Shown here piece after piece: positions 9,610 through 20,332 of a stretch of DNA of 64,000 bases. Source of the DNA: Amyloporia xantha (taxonomy: Eukaryota; Basidiomycota; Agaricomycetes; Polyporales; Adustoporiaceae); NCBI GenBank assembly GCA_036971615.1, contig JAYKKR010000004.1:1798001-1862000 (forward strand). Direction: 5' to 3'. Below the pieces are notes generated by a model. It was not told where the DNA came from. It did not search any database and worked only from the letters and a program-made list of their open reading frames with translations. The first letter of the stretch is position 1, and the number at the start of each line of letters is the position of its first letter. The translations under genes and the position numbers were made by a program.

Positions 9610-12600
9610 CTATTCGTCGTGTTCTTCGGCTTCTTCAACTTCATCGTCGTCGTCGTCGCCGAGAGAATTCGATAGTTCGAGTTCTCGAAGGCGCTCTGTC
9701 GAGACATCTTCGAGATCCTCGGGAATTGGGATGGATTTGCGAGCGAAATATGGGATGACACGGAATGCTGCGATGGGTCGATCAAGGACTGTACTGTCGA
9801 GCTCGCACACGATGTACGCGCCGCCCTTGTTGCGCAAGACAACGATGAGGGGGCCTAGGTATCGCGGGCGCATCTTGCGGTTGAGGGACTTCTCAATCTT
9901 GGTGTTGCGTATGAGCACTAGAGCTCCGCGCTTGAAGTCGAAATCCTGGATCGAGTGTTCGTGCTCCTTTTCGAAGCGAATTGCTGCCGTTCGACGTGCT
10001 TCGTAGACCTTCGAATGGAGTTCGGTGACTTGCTCGACACGTTTCTGTAGCGCGATGGCTCTTCGGGCGATGAGGTCGGTCGTAGAAAGGATCGAAGTTG
10101 GCGGGGGTTGGAGATACGTGGCTTCGACGATGTCGAGAGGAATGAGCGGATGGGTGCCCGTAACAGCGAAATAGGGTGAGCAGCCCATGCGTCGTCGAGT
10201 CGTGATGCGCTCGGACCAAAATACGAAATACGCAGCTTGGGACCATTTCTTCTCATCTCCGTCGGCTGTCTTGAACAAGGCTTGTCGCGTGCTGAAGTGC
10301 GGACGTTCGACGAGACCGTTCGCCCTCGAATTGTACCCGCTGATTTGAATGTGGTTGATGTGGTACTTCCTCGAAAGGTAATCGGCCGCCTTGATGAACG
10401 CCGTACCGTTGTCGGTGACGATCTCGCTGAGCGCGCCCCATCGACAGAGGATATCTTCGAAGATCCAGTCGGCGAGGGCCTTCGCTGTCTCTTTTCAAAG
10501 CATTCGAAACTCTGGGTAGGTCGTAAGCGAGCATCTACCTTGGACCAAGTATTTGTATCCGCCGGACGCAGGCATGTGCATAGTGTCGATGTGTATTTTC
10601 GCGAAGATGGGGGCTGGGACTGCGACGGTCGGAGGGATGAGGATTTGTCGAACTTGTCGAGACTGGCAGATATGGCACGATCGAACGAACCAAGCGATGT
10701 CGGCGTAGTGGAACGGCCACCAAAATCGCTCGTTGACGAAGGCGCGGGTCGCGTAGATTCCTCGATGTGCGGTGCGGTCGTGACATTCTCGAAGGATTCG
10801 AAGTCGATCGCCGGGCTTGACGACTAGCTTGTGCGCGCCATGGCTGTCTTTGCGCCAGAGGGTGTCATTATCGAGGAAAAACTGCATGCAATACTTGATG
10901 AACCCTTCGTAGACGCTGTCGGAGATGTCGTCGGGCTTCGCTAACGTTCGATGGAACTCGAGGACGTCGTCGAGCTTCGCGTCGGCGAGTTGCGCTTGCT
11001 CCGATCGAGGCACTATGTCGTAGCTGTCCTCCTCCTTATTGAAATCTGAGCCGTCCTCGGCTCTGTCATTGGTTAAGACGGCAAGCGAAGGGACGGGTGG
11101 GAGGGGCTGTATCTGGTGCACGAACGAATGCATCTGGTCGATCCAATCGTCGAACTCTTCGTCGACCTCGTCTTCGATGATATCGCCGGGCTGAGCCGTT
11201 CGTCGAGAGAGGCCGTCGGGGCCGTGCATTGTACCAGGGACGTGAACGAGAGTGAAGTGGAACGTGAGTATCGAGACGATCCAGCGGTTGATGCTTGCGC
11301 TGGGAGCGATGTCGGGGTTCTTCAGCATACCCTTGATGTACCGCGCATCGACTTCGACGATTAGGTTTCGAACGCCGATGAGGTAGAGTCGAAGGGATCG
11401 TAGTGCGCGGAATAGGCCGTAGATCTCGAGCTTGGGTTGCGAGAATCGACGTTCGCGGTCGTTGAGCGTGATCGAGCCGAATCTGTTGTAGTAGCGGACG
11501 CGCGTGTTGGCTTCGTTGCACTGGCAGAGGTGATATCCGACTGCGATGAAAGAGGTGTCGACGGCGAGGATGACGGGGGATGGGGAATCGTAATTAATGG
11601 CTCGAAGGGCGGGGGACGAGAGAAGCGCATCCTTGAGATCTTCCTGCGCCGCGATTTGCTCGGGACCGAACTCGAACTCGACGTCCTTCCTCGTGAGGCG
11701 TACGAGCGCGTCGGCGCGGTGAGCGAAATTACGGATGAAGATACGTACGACGCCGATAGTTCCGAGGAACGCTCGAACGTCGGAAAGTGTTGCGCAGGGA
11801 CCCCAATTGCGTATCGAAGCGACGCGAGAGTCGTCAGGGAGTCGTCCTTGAGGAGTGCAGCGATGTCCTACCACCATGATTTCTCGAGCGATGAGGACAC
11901 TCTTGACTCCGGAGAAGGTTCCTCCTGCGTAGCGCATTTGAGTGACGACGCAGTTCATGTTTTCGAAGTGCTCCCATACGAAGCGTCGAATGCCATGGTT
12001 TGAAGGGAGCCGTTCGTCGTCGTAGTCTGATTCGGGACCTTTGACGGGAACGTCATCGACGTAGGGTACCGTGACGTGCGGGATTTCGGGCTGGAGGATG
12101 TAGGTGACGTCGTCGTGGAATATGGGGACCGAGTTCGTCCAACCCATCGGGAGTGTTACTAGCCGCATGGCTCCGTAGGGTGTCTGGAACGTCATAAGGT
12201 CTCTCGAAGACTCCACGATGAGTCGTTCGTCGTAGCCGACGTAGAGGTCGAGCATGCCACCGCATGGTCTTCCTCCGAGTTGTTCTGCGAGGTATTCGGG
12301 CGTCGGCGGTACACCGGAATGTTGAATTGTGACTGCGTTGAGGGGCTCGAGTGAGTGAACGAGTCAAAGCGATTTGCCATCCTTCTTTACGACACAGAAC
12401 CACCGCGATCGATACGACGAGTTCGAAGGCTCGTAGACTCCGGCGGCGATCTTTCGCTTGATCACCGCGCAGACTTCGTTGTAGATCCCGGGCGGAATGG
12501 GGATATTCTTCTGCACCCAGGGCGTGTGAGGAACGACGGGGAAGTCGACGGGAGGGAAATACTCGGGCTTGAAGCATCCGCGCTCGTCGTCGGTCCATGC

Positions 12601-13146
12601 GAAGGCTTCGTTGTGCAGGCACATGAAGTGATGGAGGACTCGACGTTCGTCGGGGAGTAGGAAATCGCCGTCGTGTAACTTCTCGGTGGTTTCGAAGCGT
12701 TCGAGCGTGTACCGACCGGTAGGTTTGAACGGCGGGGGGTCGGTCGAAAGCTTTGGCAAGATAGATAGTGGGTCGCCCTTGATGTCCCGAAGTATGCGAA
12801 ATTGTTCGGGGACGGCACCAAGGACGGGTCGGGTCTTGAGAGCGACAGGCTTGTACTTCTTCTTCGTTGCGGCAAGTATTTTGTGCGTCGAGGTCGAAGT
12901 CGAGGTCGTCGAAGGAAAAGGGAGGATCGAGTTGGAAAACTGGGAAATTGACTTTGTCGGAACGGGAGCGGGCGGAGTCGAAGCGAGCGGGGCTGAAAAT
13001 AGAAGGGTCGAAGCCCACGTCGAAGCGTTCGACGGGGCGGCATTAGAAGCTGTAGTGTCCGGCGTAAAGAGACTGTAAATATGAGGAAACGGAGGTGCAT
13101 GCGGAGAGATAGAGAGATGAGACTGCGTTCGGAGTCGAGGAATCAA
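9610..13146 (-). pseudogene. Gypsy-2 Pol: RT, RNase H and integrase with two TGA stops
   Basis: One reading frame from about 13146 to 9610, interrupted only by TGA at 12366-12364 and at 10497-10495. The RT has the LPMGWTNSVP block and the active-site YVDD (VPYVDDVPVKG). RNase H follows (AVDTSFIAVGY, RFGSITLNDRE, VEVDARYIKGML). Then comes integrase with the zinc head (HDRTAHRG...CHIC), the catalytic residues (IDTMHMP, VTDNGTAF, ANGLVERPH) and an acidic tail ending EEAEEHDE. At the second stop Gypsy-1 has Arg (MLRKETG), so the stop reads as CGA to TGA. At the first stop the family sequence also suggests Arg after KSL. Both are C-to-T changes at CpG. The piece joining protease and RT (13261-13043) is open in another frame. 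Confidence 0.85.
11029..11061 (-). repeat. Internal near-copy of the 3' polypurine region
   Basis: Matches 7518-7550 at 28 of 33 positions by eye, including the purine tract AATAAGGAGGAG. Inside pol it codes for FNKEED. It could act as a central polypurine tract, or be a trace of a past duplication. Confidence 0.55.
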
Positions 13147-13224
13147 TTGGAGAGACGAAGGAAATACTCGGTTTTACCCCATCGTAGTCGATGACTAGCG
13201 CGGCTTCTCCTTGATCATGGGGAA

Positions 13225-15516
13225 TCAATTCCTCGAAGCGAGAAAATGCGACTTGCGACACCCGAAAGGATGCTGCTGGCTTCGCGATCTTCCTCGCGCG
13301 TACGTCGGAATCGTGACAGTTTCGCCGGTGTTCGGGCAGAGGATAGTGATTGTCTGGTTCTCGTCGGCGAAATTCTTGACGACGCTCTGCGTGAGCACGT
13401 CGAAGGGTCGGCCGAGGAGAATGTCGTACGCTGCGTTTCGAATGACGTGAGCCTGTAGATACAACACGATCTCACCGATGCGGAAGGGAACGTTTCGAAT
13501 CAGTCCCAACGATCGATCTACCTCGCCGTTCGCCGATTGCATGTTTAGTTGAATGGTAGGATCGAACAATAGATTGAGACCGAGGCAGATCTCTTCCGAC
13601 ATGGCTACGATCTGCGAACCGGGATCGACGATGCATTCGATTTGCTCCTTGTTGTCGATCAACGCGATGATCGAACGAATCACGTTCGAATCGCGGGCGA
13701 CGGTGAATTCTGCGGGGTACTCGCCGTGAGGGATGTGCTTCAGATATGTTTCGTAGGGGTCGGGGACGATCGTTGCACCTGGTTCCAGCGTCGCGCCCGA
13801 ACACGAGAGCTGGTTGATGGATACGACCCCGTCGTCGGCGATCTCTACGATGTGTGCCGACGCGACGGGTTCCGTCGAGACTCGCTTCGGGGTGATGGCG
13901 TCGCGGTACTTGGTTCGAACGTCCGGCGCGATCGAAAGCAACTCTTCGGGGGTCAGCGTGACGAACTGCGATTTCATCAACCGCTGAAAGATCTCCTCGG
14001 CGAGCTTCGGCTGAATTATAGGGACGATGGTTTTGTACGCAGGTTCCTTGCCCTTGTCGTTCGAGGGTTTCGGCGGTGTTGCGAAGTTTCGAACGTTCGG
14101 CGGGGCGTAGGTTGCGTCGCGAGCGTTTGCAAAGGGGTGTACTGGCGGGGCAGTCGTAGTAGGTTGCGACGTGGGTTGCGTGGGTGGCGAAGAAGATGGT
14201 GAGGGTGCTGCTGCTGGTATCGTCGGAGGCGGGGCCGTGCTTGTCGAAGTGCTCGAGGGTGCCGCCGCTTCCTTCGATGTACCAGATCCCGAGGCTTCCG
14301 CGTTCTTCGGGACCGCCGTCGTCGTAGGTTTCTTCCGCTGCAGAATCTTGACGCCGTCGAAGACCTCCCTTCGCTTCCGAAGCTGAAGGAGTTCTCGTTC
14401 TAGCGCCTCGATCCTTCCGCTGGTGTTGAGCGTGAACGTCTGTACGGTTGATCGGTCGTCGATCTCGAAGAGCATTGTCGGAGCGGCGGGTGCTGCGGGA
14501 TTTCTTCGATGCCATTCGTATATTCGATCTCGTATTGTGAGACCAGGGATCGTTCGAGGGCAGAAGCTACCGTTCGGGAGGACGATCTTGCCTTCGGTGT
14601 TCCGCTTGCACTTGCCTTCCCGAATGTCGATCGCCGCGAACTCGCAGGTGCCTACCCTGCAGCCACGATTGCCGCAGTAGTGGCATGTCTGCTCGGTTTC
14701 ACCGTTCTCGTGGACGTGGACGTGGGCGGCGGCTTGTTGTCTCGGGGCGGGGGCGTGGTTGTGCGTAGCATGCGCCGTCGGCTGGATGAGCGTCGCGATC
14801 GTCTTCGACAAGCTCTCGATGATCATCGAGATGTCTTCGGTTTTGATCATCCCGGGGGGCACCGTTGTCGAAGCGGTTGATGTCGAAGCGATAGGCTGAT
14901 TAGCCGCTGTCGTAGGTGTGCTCGAAGTGCCGTGTAGAATGAAAGTGGCCGCGGCGTGAATGTCTGCCATGGTGTACGGGTCGTCGGCGTAGTGGTCGGG
15001 GTGTTTGAGATGGAGTCGGGTCTCGAGCCGCGTAAGCAACGCTGGCTGGAACCCGCGAAGGAATGCGCGGCTTTGTTCGATAGTCGAGAGACGGCTCTGC
15101 GCGATGAGGTGCTTCGTAATGGCCATAAAGTCGCGGTAGTAGCAGCCCAGATCTGCCGCGTTGTGAATCCCGATGCGAGCGCGCTCTCCGATGAGCTGGT
15201 CCATGTCCGCCAGCGACCACTTTCTTGTATCGTCGGCGCCAGGATAGAGTGCTCGTACGTCGGCTTTCCATTCGTTGTAGCTTTTGTTCGCGTCGACGAA
15301 GGACTCGATGGTTTCCCACAAGTCGGCGACGTCGATCGAAGGGTACCGAATGGCCCACTGTTTCTTGGCTGCGTTGTCGGTAATCTGACACCGGGCGAAC
15401 AATGCCTCGAGATCCTGGAAGTAACGCCGAAGCGAACGGACTTCCGACGGGTCGAAGCTCGGTGCCGTCGAATGACCACGCGGGGGCATCAACGGTGGGT
15501 TCACGTTCTGACTCAT
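13225..15516 (-). CDS. Gypsy-2 Gag-protease
   Basis: 763-residue ORF. Residues about 25-200 are a helical Gag capsid-like region (RRYFQDLEALFARC, WETIESFVDANKSY, FLRGFQPALLTRLE). A zinc-knuckle-like cluster CHYCGNRGCRVGTC lies at about 278-291. A Ser/Thr/Pro/Ala-rich linker follows, then an aspartic protease with DPGS at about residue 631 and a downstream ILLGRPF block. The frame stays open upstream of the ATG at 15516 through Ser/Pro-rich sequence to about 16110 (TRSQAREAASRSASKNL), so the true Gag start may be further upstream and has either lost its ATG or uses a non-AUG codon. The ORF ends SRN then stop, and the following acidic segment continues in a different frame, so a frameshift (programmed or mutational) is needed to reach Pol. 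Confidence 0.8.
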   Translation of the reverse strand: MSQNVNPPLMPPRGHSTAPSFDPSEVRSLRRYFQDLEALFARCQITDNAAKKQWAIRYPSIDVADLWETIESFVDANKSYNEWKADVRALYPGADDTRKWSLADMDQLIGERARIGIHNAADLGCYYRDFMAITKHLIAQSRLSTIEQSRAFLRGFQPALLTRLETRLHLKHPDHYADDPYTMADIHAAATFILHGTSSTPTTAANQPIASTSTASTTVPPGMIKTEDISMIIESLSKTIATLIQPTAHATHNHAPAPRQQAAAHVHVHENGETEQTCHYCGNRGCRVGTCEFAAIDIREGKCKRNTEGKIVLPNGSFCPRTIPGLTIRDRIYEWHRRNPAAPAAPTMLFEIDDRSTVQTFTLNTSGRIEALERELLQLRKRREVFDGVKILQRKKPTTTAVPKNAEASGSGTSKEAAAPSSTSTSTAPPPTIPAAAPSPSSSPPTQPTSQPTTTAPPVHPFANARDATYAPPNVRNFATPPKPSNDKGKEPAYKTIVPIIQPKLAEEIFQRLMKSQFVTLTPEELLSIAPDVRTKYRDAITPKRVSTEPVASAHIVEIADDGVVSINQLSCSGATLEPGATIVPDPYETYLKHIPHGEYPAEFTVARDSNVIRSIIALIDNKEQIECIVDPGSQIVAMSEEICLGLNLLFDPTIQLNMQSANGEVDRSLGLIRNVPFRIGEIVLYLQAHVIRNAAYDILLGRPFDVLTQSVVKNFADENQTITILCPNTGETVTIPTYARGRSRSQQHPFGCRKSHFLASRN

Positions 15517-16149
15517 GTTCGTAGTGTTAGAAATAGGCGCGGGGGCGTTCGAAGATGATCCGGGAACTGGGGGTACTACTGGAGCGGGGTTCGAAGAGGA
15601 CGCGGTAGCAGTCGAAGGATTCGTAGGTGGTGGCGGTGCGGGGTTGGAGTTCGAAGCTGCGTTCGAAGGTGCCGATGCTGGCGGAGGTGCCAGGTTGGAC
15701 GTAGGTACGACGGGAAGCCGCGAAGAAGATGCGATGGACGATGGCTGAGCGGGAGCTCGAAAAGAGGACGGAGTTGGAAGTACGAGATTCGAAGTAGATG
15801 AGATGGGATCCTCGGGTTCGGGCGAAGATCCGGATTGATCGAAAAGATCGGGAGACGAAGTGGCGTAGTCGGAAGTAGTGAGGCCTAGAAGCTCGGGGGA
15901 CGAAGTGCGTTCTTCGGAGGTCGAAGGGATCGGTTCGTCGTCGAAGTCATCCTGGAGTTCTTGGTCGATCTCGTCTTCTTCGTCGCGGTCGAAGTTACCG
16001 GGAATCGTCGGAGAGGGAGTCGAGAGTGTTCGAGAGGAGCTGTCGAGGTTTTTGCTGGCGCTGCGACTAGCAGCCTCACGCGCTTGCGAGCGGGTGAGTA
16101 CTGGAGACGTTTTCGGAAACCCGAAAGCGGCGAATTCTTGCCTGAAATC

Positions 16150-16168
16150 CCCTCGCGGTGGGCTCCAG
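16150..16168 (-). other. Primer-binding-site-like sequence of Gypsy-2
   Basis: On the minus strand, four bases after the 5' LTR end, TGGAGCCCACCGCGAGGGG begins with TGG as expected for a site complementary to a tRNA CCA end. I cannot name the tRNA from this sequence alone. Confidence 0.45.
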
Positions 16169-16171
16169 AAA

Positions 16172-17253
16172 TGATACGACCTACGAAACCCTAACCCCTA
16201 ACCTGGGTGCGACCTAAAGGGACTAGAGAGACGGATTATAGTCTAGTGAGAGGGGAGTTAGCAGCAAGGTGTCCCGCGGTTCGAGTGAACACGAGTAACG
16301 CCTTCGAAGAGGTTACGAACGCTAGGGAAACTTACGACGTAGCTCGACACGTCGTCGAAGCTACTCGAGGGCTGTGGGTAGTTAGTGGGACTCGGTAGAG
16401 ACGATCGAAGCTCGATAGAGCTCTTCGATGTAACGTAGAAGGAATAGAAACGCTTCGAGGGGGAGGACTTAGCTGTAACGCGGTTCGAGGGGTAACGCAG
16501 TTCTTTGACAATAGTCGAAGGCGATCGTAGGATCACAGGTTCGACGAGACGGTTTCGATGAGTAGACGCAGTAGACGAGGTTTCGAGGTTACGCAGCGAA
16601 GAACGAAGTGACGCAGTAGAAGACTTAGACGCAGGGCGAACTCGACTTATGAGCTCTGAACTCGAGGGGGAAAAGGAACTTGTATTTGAGAGAGAATTAC
16701 GACAGATTTTATACTACGAAACGGAACACTACGACTATCGAGAGTGGCACACTAGTACGAGTGGCTTTGCATTGTCCTACACGAGTCCGCCTCACCGAGT
16801 GGCACGTATCGAGGCCATCGGTAGAGTGACGTCATGCCGAACGCGGAGATGAAGAGAAACATACGAGACACTTCGGACCGATATCCGTCGTCGAAGGCAC
16901 GCCGCGAGGCTCGATACCTAATCGGGAAAGACCGGACGCGTCGGTGTGGCACAAAGCGATGCATGCGTTGAACGAGCGGCATCGAGTGGCACTATTGTTC
17001 GCCGCATGCGGGAGATGGTCCTGGATCTGAGGGCGAGGCCTCGGAACGACCGCGCCGAGCTTCGAGCAAGCGTAGAGAGCGGTAGAAGACGTCGAAGAGT
17101 GTCGAAGGGTACTGAGCGTCGGGGGTCACATGCGTAGCATCGAAGGACGTCAAAGGCGAAATCGAAGGCTTTGAGCGTTGGGCCGAAGTGCCGTGCGGGA
17201 TGCGATTGCCGAAAAGAGCTGTATCGGGGCCCAGAGGGGCTTGGCGCCTATCA
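16172..17253 (-). repeat. Gypsy-2 5' LTR, 1082 bp
   Basis: On the plus strand it begins TGATACGACCTACG and ends GGCGCCTATCA, giving 5-base terminal inverted repeats TGATA/TATCA. It matches the left LTR (6653-7516) as a direct repeat and the solo LTR (21561-22641) as an inverted repeat. Near its left edge is a telomere-like CCCTAACCCCTAACC. Confidence 0.9.
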
Positions 17254-17489
17254 GCGTGCATGGCGCCTTCTCCCTGGCTGGCAGGCAGAGCAACGTGACA
17301 TTGGCTGGGCAGAAGCCGTCGGATTCGAGTTTCTCGTACGTACAATCCTCCTCTTTAATCCCCCTCCCCACCATATCAAGGTCTTCGGCGACAACCAGGG
17401 TGTGGTTGAAGGTTGGTGGAACGGACGCAGCCGAAACCGACAGGTCAACGCAGCATTTCGACGAATTAATGTCATTACCACTGCCACAT
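17254..17489 (+). pseudogene. DIRS-like retroelement RNase H, N-terminal part
   Basis: Directly after the Gypsy-2 LTR the reading frame gives WRLLPGWQAEQRDIGWAEAV, then VFGDNQGVVEGWWNGRSRNR and VNAAFRRINVITT. These are the RNase H motifs (E in WAEAV, D in GDNQGVV) typical of reverse transcriptases of fungal tyrosine-recombinase retroelements. The 5' part of the domain and the RT are missing here and are predicted to lie on the far side of Gypsy-2, outside the window. The C-terminal end of the domain resumes at about 20333. Confidence 0.7.
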
Positions 17490-17519
17490 CAGGAAAAACC
17501 ATATTAGTCCCAGGCTGCT

Positions 17520-17680
17520 TTAAGAGCATCCAAGAGCATCCTAGAGACTTCAGAGTATTCAAAGTACTCAGAGTAGCCAGAGTGCTCTTAAACTTAGTTG
17601 ACATGAGATTTTTTCTCAGAGTAACCCAGAGTAACCTGAGAGTAGCCTGAGAGTACTCCTAGATGACCCTATGTAGTCTT
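17520..17680. repeat. Left subterminal repeats of the TIR element
   Basis: Clustered variants of AGAGCATCC, AGAGTAGCC, AGAGTAACC and GAGTACTC. Inverse counterparts (GGATGCTCTGAG, GGTTACCTCAGAG) lie at 20180-20320. Such arrays are typical of transposase binding regions. Confidence 0.6.
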
Positions 17681-17869
17681 TTGTCGTCTCTCACACCTCA
17701 TGATAGTTTGTATCAGAGCACTCTCAAGGTTACAGTATTATAATAGAACATAGCAGTATATTCACAAATAATATACATGCTAAAGATAATCTAATACTAG
17801 CAGCCATCATGATTACGTCCAATAAGATAGCTCAAGACAGAAATCTCCACATCACCAAACTAATGGTAT

Positions 17870-18742
17870 TATTCAGTATACAGTAATATAAAATGCAAAG
17901 CTAAAAGACGTACACAAGATCTATGAAGATATTTTGTTGTGTGGCCAAAATATAAGAGAATCTAATAGACGAATTCAGGTAAAGTCCAATTAGTTGAAGG
18001 AGCAAGACAAGGTACTTACATAAGTAGTATTTTCACGGTAAACTGAAGCCAAATAGCATGGGCAATAATACTCTAAGAATTGACAAAGCGATCAACAAAG
18101 GAATTGAGATAGAAGGGAACAACTTACCTGACATCATCACAATCAGAATCAGTGTTGATTGTGTCGCACAAGTCTGTAGATACAATAATTTAGAGCAGCT
18201 AAAAATGGAGAAGCAAATGAACGACTTACATGTTGGGAGTATGTATTCTCATCAATGTTTGAAATTATAGACAACGACTCACCATTCATTACAAGCCTTA
18301 CAAAAGCATGCATTCATGCACAGTGCATGTCATATCTATTAAATGTAATGGACACATCAGCCTGAAAGGGTATTATGGACAAACTTACATTGCTTTGCTG
18401 TCGCATGATGACAGCCAACAGCCAACCTTCCATGTTGGTGATTTGGATTGTGATTAGAGATAGAAATAGTGTCAGTTATTCATAGATACAAATAAGAATA
18501 GGAAGAAGATATGTACTTACCTGTGTTCACAATTTCTAACGACCCATATGCTATGCCAGCACATCACCATACCTGAGGCAAATCCAGCCAGAGAGACGGC
18601 CACAGATTAGAAGTCACCAGATATACTAGCCCAGAGATGAGAAGAACAATCAATGAGTGAACAGAAACCAAGCAGAAATGTGAAGTGGCAAGGAAAGAGA
18701 TGAAGCAGAGTGGTTGTTGAGGAAGAAGAGAAGGAACGACCA
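17870..18742 (-). other. Possible spliced minus-strand transcript inside the TIR element
   Basis: Five GTAAGT-type donors occur on the minus strand near 18519, 18390, 18233, 18128 and 18016. Most are followed 50-60 bases later by pyrimidine-rich AG acceptors, for example ATCTACAG near 18175 and AATTCTTAG near 18074. The regular intron length matches true genes in this window. The implied exons contain stops in every frame, so this is either a decayed transposase gene or a non-coding transcript. One exon has a Cys-rich run (CMNACFCKAC). Confidence 0.3.
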
Positions 18743-19637
18743 TGACTGCTGAATTTGGTCAGAGTTTGACGCGGCAGACTGACACCTGCTTTGGGAACCC
18801 AGGTTTAGGGTTAGCAGGGACTTGGGCGCATTTGCCCTTCAAGTTCTCCTCAGCTGTCCCTCCTAGCTGCTACTTCTTGATATCTTTAAACTCTACTATC
18901 TTGAATCTAGAATCATACTGTGACTAGGGACTCTATCTTAGTACCTGTGGCTTTGGGGTTTGTCTAGTTCACTGGGACTTGACTGAGCTTAGACGGTTGT
19001 TCTGTCCCTGCTCTGCACTATCTGGTAACTCATGTGAGTCCTCCTTCTCTCTTCCTTATTCTCCACTCTTGGAGAAGAGTCTCAGGGCTGTCCCATCCTA
19101 TTCTGTGAAGGTATGAAGGAGTTCTGGGAGATATTGAAGGGTCTTGGATGGAATGGGCGCTTTTTTGCGATTTTGATTGGGAGATATCTGGGGATCCAAT
19201 GTGAGTTATCCCTTCGCTTTTACACCATTCTATTCGCATTGTCAAGCCCTTCCAGACGAGCCCTTGCTCATCCAAATCCGTCCACTCCTTCCTCCTCTAT
19301 TTCTCTTTTTCATCAAAAACCTTGTCTTGTCCATATCTCAGGAACCCATGGACGGTTTTCTCTGATTGTTGGATAGAATGAAAGCCCTAATTGCAGGCTT
19401 TCAGATGATGTATACAATTGTGGGTCTGCATCCAGTGGTTCCTGTTCTATGGTTGCATGTTGAACGACCTCCTCCTCATGCTCCCATTCCTCATGTGCAT
19501 CCTTCTCTATCTATTCCTGCACTGATATATCACATTATTCAACTATCTAACACTCCTTTACCTCCCCATTTATCTATTTACAGTCTCTTTCATTGGCCAG
19601 AGTCCAGATTCTCAATTCTGAGATGCGTCTTACTCTG

Positions 19638-19672
19638 TTTGACCTTTGACCTTTGACCTCTGACTTTTGACT
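19638..19672. repeat. Short heptamer tandem repeat TTTGACC
   Basis: Five consecutive 7-base units, three perfect and two with changes, inside the TIR element. Confidence 0.7.
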
Positions 19673-20179
19673 GTTAATTGTCAGTGAAAGGAATACTTTG
19701 TGGATGTATGGAGTGAATATGAATGAAGGAGAGGAGATGACTGTAGCTGCACAGAGGTGAGTACACGTATTATATCCCTACTTTTGCTCCTTTCTGATAC
19801 AAGTATGCTCTTTTCATGCAACACAGTATCTTCTTTCTCTCACCACTATATTCCTGCTATTCAGCAGCTCTTTGTGCTTATTCTGTATGAATGTACATTT
19901 CTTATTTCAATATCTCCATTTTACCCAGTACAACAGATCACCTTCACATGTATTTAACTTAAATCATTCTAATGAAACCTATAAAGTGAATAGAATGATA
20001 GTAAGTAGTAGGATACTATAGCTATTTCATAGCCAGTAGAAAATATAGCTCAAATAATGCATATCAGAGATGCCAGCAATTTATTATGCAAACAAGTGAG
20101 AAAACAATCTATTTGCATATTATACTGTTCAGAAATAATGTATTATAGCTTTATAAATATACTACTGTCTCACAAAGAA

Positions 20180-20320
20180 ACACAAGCTAGCCTAGGATGC
20201 TCTGAGAAATCTAAAATATCTCAGAGAAACTCAGGCTTACCTGAGATGCTCTGAGATAACCTGAGCTACTCTGAGAAACCTCATATATCTCAGAGCACCC
20301 TAGGTTACCTCAGAGAAAAA
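20180..20320. repeat. Right subterminal repeats of the TIR element
   Basis: Repeated CTGAGATGCTCTGAGATAAC-like units, the inverse of the left subterminal array. Confidence 0.6.
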
Positions 20321-20332
20321 GTGTTTTTCCTG

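Larger units (their letters stand above)
6653..17253 (-). mobile_element. Gypsy-2: full-length Ty3/gypsy LTR retrotransposon
   Basis: Minus-strand element. In sense order it has the 5' LTR (17253-16172), a PBS-like site, Gag-protease (from 15516 or further upstream, to 13225), Pol (RT, RNase H, integrase) to 9610, a convergent antisense gene D (7747-9148), a purine tract and the 3' LTR (7516-6653). The 3' LTR lacks about 216 bp at its outer end, where Gypsy-1 abuts it. Pol has two in-frame TGA codons, so this copy is not autonomous. The outer flank on the right is RNase H of a DIRS-like element, into which Gypsy-2 inserted. Confidence 0.85.
17490..20332. mobile_element. Terminal-inverted-repeat DNA element, about 2.84 kb, non-autonomous
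   Basis: Inserted in the DIRS-like RNase H. The left end is CAGGAAAAACC and the right end GTGTTTTTCCTG, both flanked by AT, so the 11-13 bp inverted repeats are (AT)CAGGAAAAAC. Removing the element with one AT copy restores a continuous RNase H frame, ending in a YVASKHNPADDPSRG block. Subterminal regions carry many short repeats of the AGAGTAACC/AGAGCATCC type on the left and their inverse on the right (17520-17680 and 20180-20320). The interior is AT-richer than its surroundings and has no long ORF, so a transposase is not visible. The superfamily is unclear. Confidence 0.7.
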
